33,635 bases of DNA from Paenibacillus zanthoxyli JH29 (GTDB lineage: Bacteria > Bacillota > Bacilli > Paenibacillales > Paenibacillaceae), in NCBI RefSeq assembly GCF_000520715.1, contig NZ_ASSD01000529.1, positions 1-33,635 of the forward strand, given 5' to 3'. The notes under the pieces were generated by a model that searched no databases, had not been told where the DNA came from, and saw only the letters and a list, made by a program, of their open reading frames with translations. Positions 1-7,967 of the stretch are shown in pieces; within the stretch, counting starts at the first letter, position 1; the number at the start of each line of letters is the position of its first letter. Both the position numbers and the translations under genes were made by a program.

Positions 1-279
1 GGCAGGGACCGCAGCCGCAGCCGCGACCTCTCGCCGTCGGCCGTCAACGAGACGGTGTTCGAGCAGCTGCGCCTGATCCGCCGCGAGCTGGCGGGCCGGG
101 AGCACGTGCCGTCTTATATTATTTTCAACGACGCGACGCTGCGGGAGATGAGCGTGGTCTGCCCGCAGACGGAAGAAGAAATGCTGAAGGTAAAGGGCGT
201 CGGGGAAGTGAAATACCGGAAATACGGGAAGGAATTTCTGGATTTTTTTCAAAGCGAATTGTATTCCAATGAATCGTAA
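1..279 (+). CDS. recQ: ATP-dependent DNA helicase RecQ, C-terminal fragment (HRDC domain)
   Basis: The reading frame is open from the first base of the window, so this is the 3' end of a longer gene. The visible 92 residues match an HRDC domain, the helical nucleic-acid-binding module that ends RecQ helicases. The string VPSYIIFNDATLREM and the later helix-hairpin-like LKVKGVGEVKYRKYG are characteristic. The helicase core (DEAD/DEAH box, RQC domain) would lie upstream of the window. A GTG at 55 is only an internal valine, because the frame continues in both directions with HRDC-like sequence. It is followed after 15 bases by the radical SAM gene on the same strand. RecQ assignment is favoured; another HRDC protein is possible because the motor domain is not visible. 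Confidence 0.85.
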   Translation, partial: GRDRSRSRDLSPSAVNETVFEQLRLIRRELAGREHVPSYIIFNDATLREMSVVCPQTEEEMLKVKGVGEVKYRKYGKEFLDFFQSELYSNES

Positions 280-294
280 AGGGGCATACGCAGC

Positions 295-2181
295 ATGAAG
301 ATCGTCCTGGCCACACTCAACGCCAAGTATATTCACACCTCGCTGGCCATCCGTCTGCTCAAGGCATACAGTCAGCATGAATTCGACATTCAGCTGGCGG
401 AATACACGATCAAGGACCCGGTGATGAACATCGCCTCGGATTTGTTTGGGCAATCGCCCGATGTGATCGGCTTCTCCTGCTACATCTGGAACATCGAAGA
501 GACGGTCAAGCTGATCGGCATCCTGAAGAAAATCATGCCGGATGTCTCCATCGTCCTCGGGGGACCGGAGGTGTCCTATGAGCCGCTGTACTGGATGAAC
601 CGCGAGCCGGGCATTGACTTCATCGTCTGCGGCGACGGGGAAGAGACGTTCCATCATCTGCTGGAGGAGCTGCGGGACGGGCGCAGGTTCCATTTTGTGT
701 ACGGGGCAGCTTACCGCAAGGGAGAAGAGGTGATCGTGAACCCTCCGCGTCCGAAGAGCGATCTGAACACACTGCCTACGCCGCACCGTTTTCCGGAGGA
801 TCTGCCGGATTTAGGCAAAAGAATCACCTATTTTGAAACGAGCCGGGGCTGCCCGTTCAACTGCCAGTTCTGTCTGTCCAGCATTGAGGTGGGCGTCCGG
901 TATTACGATATTGAACGGGTCAAAGCGGATCTGCTGTATTTGATTGAAAATGGAGCCAGAACGATCAAGTTCCTGGACCGCACCTTCAACATCAACCGCG
1001 AGTACGCGCTGGAAATGTTCCGGTTCCTGATTGACAACCACGGCGGCTGCGTCTTCCAGTTTGAGATTACCGCCGACATTATGCGGCCGGAGGTGCTGGA
1101 TTTTCTGGCGAATCATGCGCCTCCCGGCATTTTTCGCTTCGAGATCGGTGTGCAGTCCACCAATGACGAGACGAATGAGCTGGTCAAGCGGCGCCAGAAT
1201 TTTGCCAAGCTGTCCCGCACGGTGATGAAAATCAAGGAGAGCGGCAACATCGACCAGCATCTTGATCTGATCGCGGGGCTGCCGATGGAGGATTACGCGA
1301 CGTTCCGCAAAACGTTCAACGATGTGTTCGCGATGGAGCCGGAAGAGCTTCAGCTCGGTTTCCTCAAAATGCTGCGCGGCACCGGACTGCGCACTCAGGC
1401 GGCCAAGTACGAGTATGTCTATATGGAGCATGCGCCGTATGAAATCCTGAGCAGCCATGTGATGCCGTTCTCGGACATCGTGCGGCTGAAGCGGCTGGAG
1501 GATGTGCTGGAAAAATACTGGAACAGCCACCGGCTGGATCATACGGTCAAGTATTTGTTCCGCCATATTTTTGCGTCTCCGTTTGATTTCTTCCAGGAGT
1601 TCGGCGATTACTGGGAAGCGCGTGGCTGGCAAAAGATCGGGCACCAGCTGGAGGATTTGTTCACCCGGCTGAACGAATTTCTGCTGGAGCGCGGCACGCC
1701 GGAGATGGAGATCATCACGGGCCTCATGAAGCTCGATTATTTCCTCGGCCACAAGTACAAGCCGCGCAAGGTGTGGTGGGAGCCGGTCCTTGGCAAAAAC
1801 GAATGGGGGCGCTATCTCCGAGAGATTGCCGAGCGGCCTCAGCTTCTTGGCGACCCTTGGACCCCGGCGGCGGTGTCCGGCGAATCGGTAGGGAATTTGG
1901 CTGCGGGAGCTCTGGCGCCGGAAATACCGGCAGCGGGAATCAACGAGCGGGAGCTGCAAAAATACGCGGCGCTGGAGATTTTGCCATTCTCGCTGACCCG
2001 GGCGCTGTCTTCCATCAGCGGACTGCGGGCGGGAGCAAGCGGCGTCGGTGAAGCTAACGCGCTGGATGCCGGAACGCCGTCGCAGGACGGCGAAAGCACC
2101 CTCTTGCTCGTGCTGTACCAGCAGGATGAGAGCCAGAAGCCGAGAGTGTATGACCTGCCGGTTCAGCGGGTTCTCCAGTAG
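295..2181 (+). CDS. B12-binding-domain radical SAM protein (DUF4080 type)
   Basis: This 628-residue protein has an N-terminal cobalamin-binding Rossmann-like region (about residues 1-130, with VIGFSCYIWNIEETVKLI and VLGGPEVSYEP). A radical SAM core follows with the cluster motif C186-x3-C190-x2-C193 in TSRGCPFNCQFC, then a C-terminal region (about 385-520) resembling DUF4080. The family is expected to bind a 4Fe-4S cluster, SAM and probably cobalamin; the substrate is unknown. Residues about 520-600 are Ala/Gly/Pro-rich and look like a poorly conserved linker before a short conserved tail. The ATG at 295 is preceded by AAAGGGG. It lies 15 bases after recQ and is probably co-transcribed. A hairpin at 2184-2207 follows but lacks a T-run. 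Family call is firm, function is not. Confidence 0.9.
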   Translation: MKIVLATLNAKYIHTSLAIRLLKAYSQHEFDIQLAEYTIKDPVMNIASDLFGQSPDVIGFSCYIWNIEETVKLIGILKKIMPDVSIVLGGPEVSYEPLYWMNREPGIDFIVCGDGEETFHHLLEELRDGRRFHFVYGAAYRKGEEVIVNPPRPKSDLNTLPTPHRFPEDLPDLGKRITYFETSRGCPFNCQFCLSSIEVGVRYYDIERVKADLLYLIENGARTIKFLDRTFNINREYALEMFRFLIDNHGGCVFQFEITADIMRPEVLDFLANHAPPGIFRFEIGVQSTNDETNELVKRRQNFAKLSRTVMKIKESGNIDQHLDLIAGLPMEDYATFRKTFNDVFAMEPEELQLGFLKMLRGTGLRTQAAKYEYVYMEHAPYEILSSHVMPFSDIVRLKRLEDVLEKYWNSHRLDHTVKYLFRHIFASPFDFFQEFGDYWEARGWQKIGHQLEDLFTRLNEFLLERGTPEMEIITGLMKLDYFLGHKYKPRKVWWEPVLGKNEWGRYLREIAERPQLLGDPWTPAAVSGESVGNLAAGALAPEIPAAGINERELQKYAALEILPFSLTRALSSISGLRAGASGVGEANALDAGTPSQDGESTLLLVLYQQDESQKPRVYDLPVQRVLQ

Positions 2182-2330
2182 CAAAGGGCGCCAGCGTTAG
2201 AGCCCTTGCACTTCACTTGTAAAGTTAAGTTAAGGGAGCATAAGGAGGCTTCATGCCGATGAGCGGTTCGGTTCGACTGGCCGAGTATGAGGATAAATTC
2301 AAGGAGAGCCGGTTGCAGGGAGGGACAGCG

Positions 2331-2918
2331 ATGATCGAAACGCAGGAACTGCGGGACCGGCTGATCAGCATTTTTGAACGAAGCGATCTTTTGACTTCGC
2401 TGTTCGAACGGGCGGGAAGCCTCGGTCCGTATCCATATTATATCGGGGCGGGCTGCTTGGTGCAGACGGTCTGGAACGAGCTTACGGGCAGGCTGGCAAT
2501 GTATGGAATATCGGATATCGATATCGTCTATTTTGACGACGCGGATCTAAGCTATGAAGCGGAGAACGAGGCGGTGGAGCGGGGAAAGCGTCTTTTTACG
2601 GAGCTTCCTCTTCCTGTCGACATCAAGAATCAGGCCCGCGTTCACCTGTGGTATCCCGGCCGGTTTGGCGTCGGTCTTACGCCCTACGCTTCTCTGGAAG
2701 CGGCGATCGACAGCTGGCCTACGACGGCTTCTTCGCTTGGCGTTCGGAAGGAGCCGGACGGAAGCTGGCGGATTTACGCGCCTTTCGGCCTGGAGGACTT
2801 GTTCCAGTTGGTCGTAAGGCCGAACAAGACTCTGGTTACGGAAAGCGCGTATTACGCTAAGGCGGAGAAGTGGAAGAGCAGCTGGCCGGAGCTTACCGTA
2901 ATGCCTTGGGAAGCATAG
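2331..2918 (+). CDS. nucleotidyltransferase family protein (NTP_transf_6 / DUF925-like)
   Basis: With this start the product is 195 residues. It carries YIGAGCLVQTVWNELTG followed by GISDIDIVYFDD, the pattern of the NTP_transf_6 family, whose Asp pair in the D-I-D segment would bind metal in a polymerase-beta-like fold. Substrate and biological role are unknown. Two starts compete. The ATG at 2331 has GGGAGGG a few bases upstream and gives an N-terminus like other family members. The ATG at 2253 has a very strong AAGGAGG at 2242-2248 but spaced only 4 bases away (10 bases from the in-frame ATG at 2259), and would add 26 unrecognised residues. I chose 2331 on family length, but the upstream ribosome site may be the one used. 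No terminator was seen after the stop. Confidence 0.75.
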   Translation: MIETQELRDRLISIFERSDLLTSLFERAGSLGPYPYYIGAGCLVQTVWNELTGRLAMYGISDIDIVYFDDADLSYEAENEAVERGKRLFTELPLPVDIKNQARVHLWYPGRFGVGLTPYASLEAAIDSWPTTASSLGVRKEPDGSWRIYAPFGLEDLFQLVVRPNKTLVTESAYYAKAEKWKSSWPELTVMPWEA

Positions 2919-3177
2919 CGCCTGTGTGGAAGCATAGCATCTAGCTGCGTTTCCTGGCAGCGGCCAGCATATGCGGGCTCATCCCCAGCAGGTGTTCCTG
3001 CTCTTCTACGATGGAGCTAATCCTCAGCAGCGCAGCCCGACCTTCCGAATCCCCCCTATTTTTCCGCTCTTTAAGCTATAAACATGTCCCAAAAGGTGGT
3101 AAACTGTGATCAACTCGGTTGAGAATATAACGGTGCTTAATCCGTGAGGGTCACCGGTAAAAAGGGAGGATCGCGAA
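2919..3177. other. gap with possible decayed minus-strand reading frame
   Basis: No gene is called. On the minus strand a frame is open from 3075 to a TAG at 2943-2941 and reads protein-like (ISSIVEEQEHLLGMSPHM near its end) but has no start codon. It may be the 3' remnant of a lost gene. Confidence 0.35.
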
Positions 3178-3432
3178 ATGAAGTGGCAAGAAATGAGGCA
3201 GCTGTTTCCCAACCAGTTTGTTTTGTTCTCCGTCCTTGAATTTCATCAGGAAGGCACCAGAAGATATATAGACGAGGTTGAGCCGATCCGTACGATTGCA
3301 GACGAAGACGCCCGTACGGAATTTGATCAAGCCGGACCCGGAAAGCTGGTCTACCATACTTCCAGTAAGGTATGCATTATCCGTATCCGCAGGAGAAAAC
3401 GCAGCAGAGTGAGACATAAAAAAACAAAATAA
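3178..3432 (+). CDS. small conserved-looking hypothetical protein (84 aa)
   Basis: The ATG at 3178 is preceded by AAGGGAGG at good spacing, which supports a real gene. The protein starts MKWQEMRQLFPNQFVLF, contains RRYIDEVEPIRTIAD in the middle and GKLVYHTSSKVCIIRI near the end, and finishes in a strongly basic tail of Arg and Lys. The first 70 residues recall a small protein of unknown function that I associate with Bacillales and clostridia (P-N-Q-F near the start, V-Y-H-T near the end). No catalytic motif, signal peptide or membrane segment is visible. It stands alone between a 259-base gap and a bidirectional terminator. The tail could bind nucleic acid, but that is only a guess from charge. 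Confidence 0.65.
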   Translation: MKWQEMRQLFPNQFVLFSVLEFHQEGTRRYIDEVEPIRTIADEDARTEFDQAGPGKLVYHTSSKVCIIRIRRRKRSRVRHKKTK

Positions 3433-3595
3433 GCCAATAATACATATCGGCAGAGCATATGATACTGGACCTTAGCGCCCTGACGGTGAAGGCAGAATCA
3501 GCTCAGCGGATGAGGCCGCCCGTCCATTCTTGACATCAGCAATCACGGCCTGTACGTGGGACGGAAATAACAGCATATTTTTGGACAATCGTAAA

Positions 3596-3633
3596 AAGAC
3601 AGGTCCTTCGCCAGCACGGACGAGGCCTGTCTT
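3596..3633. terminator. bidirectional rho-independent terminator
   Basis: AAGACAGG at 3596-3603 pairs with CCTGTCTT at 3626-3633. An A-run precedes the stem and T-rich sequence follows, so it can work in both directions. It lies between the convergent 84-residue gene and the alpha/beta hydrolase gene. Confidence 0.7.
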
Positions 3634-3655
3634 TGTGTTTTCATACGGCTATTTC

Positions 3656-4612
3656 CTATTGCGTCCGAAGGAGATCCTGCCCGGGGGGAAGATGGCGGAC
3701 CAGCCAATCGAGCAGATCATCTGTAACCTGGCCGTGGTTCTTTTCATTCAGCATTTCATGGCGGCCATCCGGATACAGCTTCACCTCTAGGTCGCTAACG
3801 CCGCACTTTCCATACAGCTCCGCGAGCCGAAGGATTCCTTGGCCGTTCATTCCGACCGGGTCCTTCTCGCCGGAGAACAAATATACCGGTTTGTCCTTAC
3901 ACAAGGAACCCAGCACAGCTTCGGTATGGATATCCTGCAGAAGCCGGAAGAAATCCCGGAAGAAACGGGTCGTGCAGATGGCCCCGCAGAACGGATCATC
4001 TACAAACCGGTCGACCTCCTCGGGGTCGCTGCTCAGCCAATCGAAGGCGGTGCGGGAGGGGGAGAATGATCGGTTGTAGGGGCCGAATACGATACCGTTC
4101 AGCAGCATGCTGCGGTGCCTTTCGCCCATGAGCGCCAGCTGAGCCTTTGCGAGCGTCTCTCCCAGCCGCAGCAGTCCGCGGGGACCGTTGCTTCCGCTCA
4201 GAATATAGCCTGCGTATCTTTCACTCCCCGGCGAGCACATCAGCTTCTGGGTCAGAAAAGAGCCCATGCTGTGCCCGAGCAAAAATAGAGGGATTCCCGG
4301 ATGCCTGCCAGACGCGATTCCGGCAATCTGCAAAAGGTTGCGGTGCATCCAATAAAAGCCGTCTTGCCCAGCATCGCCGAGCAAATCGATTCTTCCCGCA
4401 GTCTTGCCGTGTCCTCTGTGGTCTCCCGCGTACACCACGTAGCCCGCAGCGTTCAACCGCTCGGCGAAGCGGGCATATCTGGCGGCCGTCTCGCACATGC
4501 CGTGCGAGATTTGAAGGATGCCCCGGACGGGACCCTCGGCCTCCGGCAGCCATTCGTACACATGTATCGGGACGCCGAGAGGATCGGTCATCGTAAAGGA
4601 ATATTCCGTCAC
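3656..4612 (-). CDS. alpha/beta hydrolase, monoacylglycerol lipase / lysophospholipase type
   Basis: This 318-residue cytosolic protein has the full alpha/beta hydrolase triad: nucleophile Ser115 in GHSMGS, acid Asp251 in FSGEKDPV, and His285 in YPDGRHEMLNE. The N-terminal SHGMCETAARYARFAERL with YAGDHRGHGKT is typical of the serine aminopeptidase S33 / monoglyceride lipase group, so a lipid ester substrate is likely but unproven. The start is GTG at 4612, chosen because AGGAGG (complement of 4621-4626) lies 8 bases upstream. It is the last gene of the leftward run after manA (90 bases between them) and reads into the bidirectional terminator at 3596-3633. Confidence 0.85.
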   Translation of the reverse strand: MTEYSFTMTDPLGVPIHVYEWLPEAEGPVRGILQISHGMCETAARYARFAERLNAAGYVVYAGDHRGHGKTAGRIDLLGDAGQDGFYWMHRNLLQIAGIASGRHPGIPLFLLGHSMGSFLTQKLMCSPGSERYAGYILSGSNGPRGLLRLGETLAKAQLALMGERHRSMLLNGIVFGPYNRSFSPSRTAFDWLSSDPEEVDRFVDDPFCGAICTTRFFRDFFRLLQDIHTEAVLGSLCKDKPVYLFSGEKDPVGMNGQGILRLAELYGKCGVSDLEVKLYPDGRHEMLNEKNHGQVTDDLLDWLVRHLPPGQDLLRTQ

Positions 4613-4702
4613 CAGTTGTTCCTCCTAATAACAAGCGGCAGGGCGACCTGAGAGAAGCTTTAATCTCCAAGCCGGAAGCTTCGCCTATGATGCTAATAAG
4701 GC

Positions 4703-5671
4703 TTAAGGCAAATACGACCGGAGTAGGGTAGCCTGGCCCTCGATGGTATAAGTGCCGAGGTTGGCCGGGAGCAGGTAGCATTCCCCCGCCGAATACGGCT
4801 GGGAGCCGCCTTCCCAGATCAAATGCCCGCTTCCTTCGCAAATTACGAGTACGGTAAAGCTCTCCGGATTGGTTTCAAGGCTCCAGTTGCCGCTTACAAT
4901 GCCTTTTTCCACGATAAAATAAGGCGATTCCGCCAGACGCAGCCATTCTCCGGGTACAGCGCTATCCGTCTTCATAGAAGTTGCGCCAGCGCCTTCGTAA
5001 GCGGTCACGTTCAGCGAATCTTCGATATGCAGCTCTCGCGGCTTGCCGTCAAGGCCGGGCCGGTCGTAATCATAAATCCGGTAAGTCGTATCGGAGTTCT
5101 GCTGGATTTCCGCCACGACAACGCCCGCGCACAGAGCATGCACCGTACCGGCTGGAATATAGAACGTGTCCCCTGCCGAGACTGGCACTTCCTGAAGAAG
5201 ATCCATAACGCTTCCGTCTTCCAGCGCTTGGCCCAGACTTTCGCGGTTCACGCCTTCCTTGAGGCCGTAGATGATTTTGGCATCCGGCTTGGCGTCAAGA
5301 ACGTACCACATTTCAGTCTTGCCCAATTCACCTTTAGGCAGCCGTTCATAGTCGTCGGTGGGATGAACCTGGACGGACAGGTTGTCGTTGCAATCCAGAA
5401 GCTTAATCAGTAGAGGGAATCTTCCGTTTGTTTCCGAATAACCTTTGCTGCCGAACCATTCCCGTCCGTAGCTTTCACGGATCTGGTCCAGGCCCTGTCC
5501 CGCGAGCTCGCCGTTTACGACGGACGAGGTTCCGTTCGGGTGGTCGGCGATCATCCAGCCTTCACCGATATGGCCTTCAGGGAGGTCTAGACCGAACTTT
5601 TCAAGGGCTCTTCCGCCCCAGACGCGTTCTTTGAATTCCGGTTGAAATTTTAAAGGATAAGGCAGTGTCAT
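4703..5671 (-). CDS. manA: mannose-6-phosphate isomerase, class I
   Basis: The 322-residue protein is the usual length of the short Bacillus-type class I phosphomannose isomerase, a cupin enzyme that interconverts mannose 6-phosphate and fructose 6-phosphate. Zinc-site residues are visible: Gln101 and His103 in SVQVHP, Glu120 in LGKTEMWYVLDA, and His178 in IPAGTVHAL. ATG at 5671 follows GAGAGGA. It starts 27 bases after the mnmM stop and probably shares its transcript. Its job may be mannose use or supply of mannose-derived sugar nucleotides for surface polymers; nothing nearby decides between them. Confidence 0.93.
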   Translation of the reverse strand: MTLPYPLKFQPEFKERVWGGRALEKFGLDLPEGHIGEGWMIADHPNGTSSVVNGELAGQGLDQIRESYGREWFGSKGYSETNGRFPLLIKLLDCNDNLSVQVHPTDDYERLPKGELGKTEMWYVLDAKPDAKIIYGLKEGVNRESLGQALEDGSVMDLLQEVPVSAGDTFYIPAGTVHALCAGVVVAEIQQNSDTTYRIYDYDRPGLDGKPRELHIEDSLNVTAYEGAGATSMKTDSAVPGEWLRLAESPYFIVEKGIVSGNWSLETNPESFTVLVICEGSGHLIWEGGSQPYSAGECYLLPANLGTYTIEGQATLLRSYLP

Positions 5672-5698
5672 TGGTCCATCTTCCTCTCCAATTCAGGT

Positions 5699-6307
5699 TT
5701 AGTTATCTTTTACCCTCTTTTTCTCAAGTGCGATAACATAGGGAGCCGTTCTGCGCTGGAGCTGGCGGTATACGATGGCGCTGGCCGTCTGCTGCGGAAC
5801 GGAGGAGGCCCAGGCCATAGCCGCTTCCGCTTCCAGCTCGCCTCCGGGATGTCCGGGGTACAGGACCGCCGTTATAATCCCTCCCGGCCGGAGCAGTTCA
5901 AGAGAAGCTTCAAGTGCGGCAACCGAACTGTCTGGCAAAGTAATCACGCTCTTATCCGCGTCGTCCGAGGGGAGATAGCCGAAGTTGAACATGACGGCCC
6001 CGACGCTGCCGCGCCACGAAGGGGGCAGTTCGTCCATCATCACGGCATGGCTCTTGAGTAGAAGAGTCGAAGGAGCAAGGGAGCTTCCCCCTTCGTCCTC
6101 CCTGGCGCGGCGCAGGCGCTCCCCGGCAAGCCGCAAAGCTTCGGACTGGATGTCGAAGCCGTAGACCTCGCCTTTTGGCCCCGCCTTCTTTGCAAGGAAC
6201 AAGGTGTCCGCGCCGGTTCCCACCGTGGCATCTACGGCGCGCTCGCCGGGGGCAAGGCGCTCTTCTACCATTTTATGGGCAAAGCTCAGCACGGATAGGA
6301 AGCCCAT
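5699..6307 (-). CDS. mnmM: tRNA 5-aminomethyl-2-thiouridine methyltransferase MnmM (YtqB family)
   Basis: The 202-residue protein is a class I SAM-dependent methyltransferase with motif I at DATVGTGADT (26-35) and a second strand at EVYGFDIQSEAL. Its N-terminus LSFAHKMVEERLAPG and the segment MFNFGYLPSDD match the YtqB family, shown in Bacillus to carry out the last methylation of mnm5s2U at the tRNA wobble position. The start at 6307 is set by a 1-base stop/start overlap (TGATG) with the upstream radical SAM gene and by TTGGAG about 9 bases upstream. A longer frame up to 6400 would run far into that gene and lacks support. The ytqA-ytqB order is conserved with B. subtilis. Confidence 0.88.
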   Translation of the reverse strand: MGFLSVLSFAHKMVEERLAPGERAVDATVGTGADTLFLAKKAGPKGEVYGFDIQSEALRLAGERLRRAREDEGGSSLAPSTLLLKSHAVMMDELPPSWRGSVGAVMFNFGYLPSDDADKSVITLPDSSVAALEASLELLRPGGIITAVLYPGHPGGELEAEAAMAWASSVPQQTASAIVYRQLQRRTAPYVIALEKKRVKDN

Positions 6308-7263
6308 CAGCGTTTTCTCCAATACTTGCCCTGCCAGGTATCTCTGCGCTTCAGCTCGTCGTCGATCGCATTGAGCACTTCCCATTTCTTGAGGCTCCAC
6401 ATTGGACCGATGAGCAGATCGCGGGGGGCGTCTCCGGTCAGACGGTGCACAATCATTTCCGGAGGCAGCATCTCTAATGAATCGGCGATGAGCTTCACAT
6501 ATTCATCCTGCTCCAGAAAACGAAGCAGCCCCGCTTCATACTGCTTGACCATCGGCGTCTTGCGCATCAGATGCAGAAGATGGATTTTAATCCCCTGCAC
6601 ATCCATCTGCGATACGGCGGACACCGTCTCCAGCATCATTTCGTGCGTTTCCTGCGGAAGGCCGTGGATGATGTGCGTGCAGACGCGGATGCCCCGGCTG
6701 CGCAGCTTCTCTACAGCCTTGAGATAGCATTCCGTATCATGCGCCCGGTTAATGAGCTGCGAGGTGGACTCGTGAATCGTCTGTAGTCCCATTTCGACCC
6801 ACAGATAAGTCCGTTCATTCAATTCCGCCAGATAATCAACAACATCACCCTGAAGGCAGTCGGGACGGGTGGCGATGGACAAGCCGACAACACCCGGCTG
6901 TTCCAGTATGACCTCGTAATATTCCCGCAGCTCTTCAACCGGCGCATACGTGTTAGTATATGCCTGGAAATAACCGATGTACTTGGCGTTCGGCCATTTC
7001 AGATGCTGGCGGTCGCGGACGCTCCCGAACTGGGTGACCAGATCGTCGCGCCGGCTTCCGGCAAAATCGCCCGAGCCTCTTGCGCTGCAGAAGGTGCAGC
7101 CTCCTTTGGCAATCGAGCCGTCCCGGTTGGGACAGGTGAACCCGGCGTCCAGCATAACTTTGAACACTTTATCGCCAAACTGTTCACGCATTTCGTAATT
7201 CCAGGTATGAAAACGTTTATCTCCCCACAGCGAGGCTGTGGAAGGGGCTTCGAGTATAGTCAT
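6307..7263 (-). CDS. ytqA: TIGR01212-family radical SAM protein (YtqA-like)
   Basis: This 318-residue protein shows a radical SAM cluster motif with wide first spacing, C44-x11-C56-x2-C59, in GFTCPNRDGSIAKGGCTFC. The same spacing is seen in YtqA proteins and resembles the Elp3 group. The segments KWPNAKYIGYFQAYTNTYAP and VGLSIATRPDC are also typical. The substrate is not established; its fusion-like coupling to mnmM suggests a tRNA-related task, which is inference. The ATG at 7263 is chosen because AAGGAGA lies a few bases upstream; the longer frame from 7308 adds 15 residues without a ribosome site. The stop overlaps the mnmM start by one base. Confidence 0.88.
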   Translation of the reverse strand: MTILEAPSTASLWGDKRFHTWNYEMREQFGDKVFKVMLDAGFTCPNRDGSIAKGGCTFCSARGSGDFAGSRRDDLVTQFGSVRDRQHLKWPNAKYIGYFQAYTNTYAPVEELREYYEVILEQPGVVGLSIATRPDCLQGDVVDYLAELNERTYLWVEMGLQTIHESTSQLINRAHDTECYLKAVEKLRSRGIRVCTHIIHGLPQETHEMMLETVSAVSQMDVQGIKIHLLHLMRKTPMVKQYEAGLLRFLEQDEYVKLIADSLEMLPPEMIVHRLTGDAPRDLLIGPMWSLKKWEVLNAIDDELKRRDTWQGKYWRKR

Positions 7264-7306
7264 GGATGTCTCCTTTATATTGCAAGTAATGATTTTACCC
7301 GAGTCC

Positions 7307-7335
7307 ATTGTATCAAAAAATGGGAGCGAGCGTAA
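7307..7335 (-). promoter_or_regulatory. probable sigma-A promoter of the ytqA-mnmM-manA-hydrolase run
   Basis: On the complementary strand a TACAAT -10 box (7312-7307) lies 17 bases after TTACGC (7335-7330). The -35 box is weak, the -10 box good. It lies about 45 bases before the ytqA start. Confidence 0.45.
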
Positions 7336-7464
7336 CAGGACAGCGGACTAAGGCGGTCTGACGAAAAAATCGGCGGATTCATAGGGTTGAAATTGCTTCT
7401 TCGCATGCGGGCGCTAGCTTCATAATTTTTTAAAAAAATAGGTATTTGAAAGAAGGAAATTGGC

Positions 7465-7493
7465 TTGAGATTACTTACACGACGTGTTATATT
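7465..7493 (+). promoter_or_regulatory. strong sigma-A promoter for the 60-residue gene
   Basis: TTGAGA (7465-7470) and TATATT (7488-7493) are separated by 17 bases. Transcription would start near 7500, leaving a leader of about 90 bases that can form a CTTCAT/ATGAAG hairpin around 7511-7536. Confidence 0.7.
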
Positions 7494-7590
7494 TTGAGTG
7501 TGAAAGTGCTTCATGTTCACCAGCATGAATGAAGGAATTCAAAATCTCCCGTCGCCGTGGTCCACATAATTTATCGTGAGGTGATCGAAC

Positions 7591-7773
7591 ATGAATTCTC
7601 AAGCCGCATATCCTGAAGGCAGAGGTCCGATCGATGTCCAGTTGACTCCTGACGAGGCGCTTGCGCTCACAGGCGTGGAATTTAAGGGCAATCCGAAGAT
7701 CAAGGCCGAAGCGCAGCGCAAAATTCGCAATGCTTTCGAGAAGACATTTGATTTTAGCTCGGAAGCAAGATAG
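7591..7773 (+). CDS. small orphan protein of unknown function (60 aa)
   Basis: I do not recognise this gene. The ATG at 7591 follows GTGAGGTGATC, a usable ribosome site, and the gene is bracketed by a good sigma-A promoter (7465-7493) and its own terminator (7821-7880). That makes it a single-gene unit rather than a chance frame. The protein begins MNSQAAYPEGRGPIDVQLTP, has an acidic, Ala/Leu-rich middle, and a basic helix NPKIKAEAQRKIRNAFEKTF that looks amphipathic. There are no cysteines, signal peptide or membrane segment. A small soluble, possibly DNA- or RNA-associated or sporulation-linked protein would fit its size and charge, but nothing here proves it. Confidence 0.7.
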   Translation: MNSQAAYPEGRGPIDVQLTPDEALALTGVEFKGNPKIKAEAQRKIRNAFEKTFDFSSEAR

Positions 7774-7820
7774 ACTATGAATTGTTGAAATTAGGGACCC
7801 CAATTCCAAATACAACACGG

Positions 7821-7880
7821 AAGGAATTTCCTTGAGTTTCGCTGATTCGGGCGGACCGGGAAGTTCCTTTTCTCTTTTCT
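7821..7880 (+). terminator. rho-independent terminator after the 60-residue gene
   Basis: AAGGAATTTCC (7821-7831) pairs with GGAAGTTCCTT (7859-7869) with one G-U pair, followed by a T-rich tract to about 7880. Confidence 0.7.
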
Positions 7881-7967
7881 GTTTTGCATCTTTACTTTTC
7901 GGAGTAAGTTAGTCACAATATTGCAGTAATCATGCTCGCAACTTGTCGATAAGTGAAAGGAGTAAAC

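Noticed and set aside
811..2184. 457-codon minus-strand frame opposite the B12 radical SAM gene
   Set aside because: Shadow of a well-supported gene; the product has no recognisable motif and a composition typical of antisense frames.
6308..6400. Extension of mnmM upstream to 6400
   Set aside because: It would overlap 93 bases of the radical SAM gene; the TGATG junction with a ribosome site at 6307 fits the family N-terminus.
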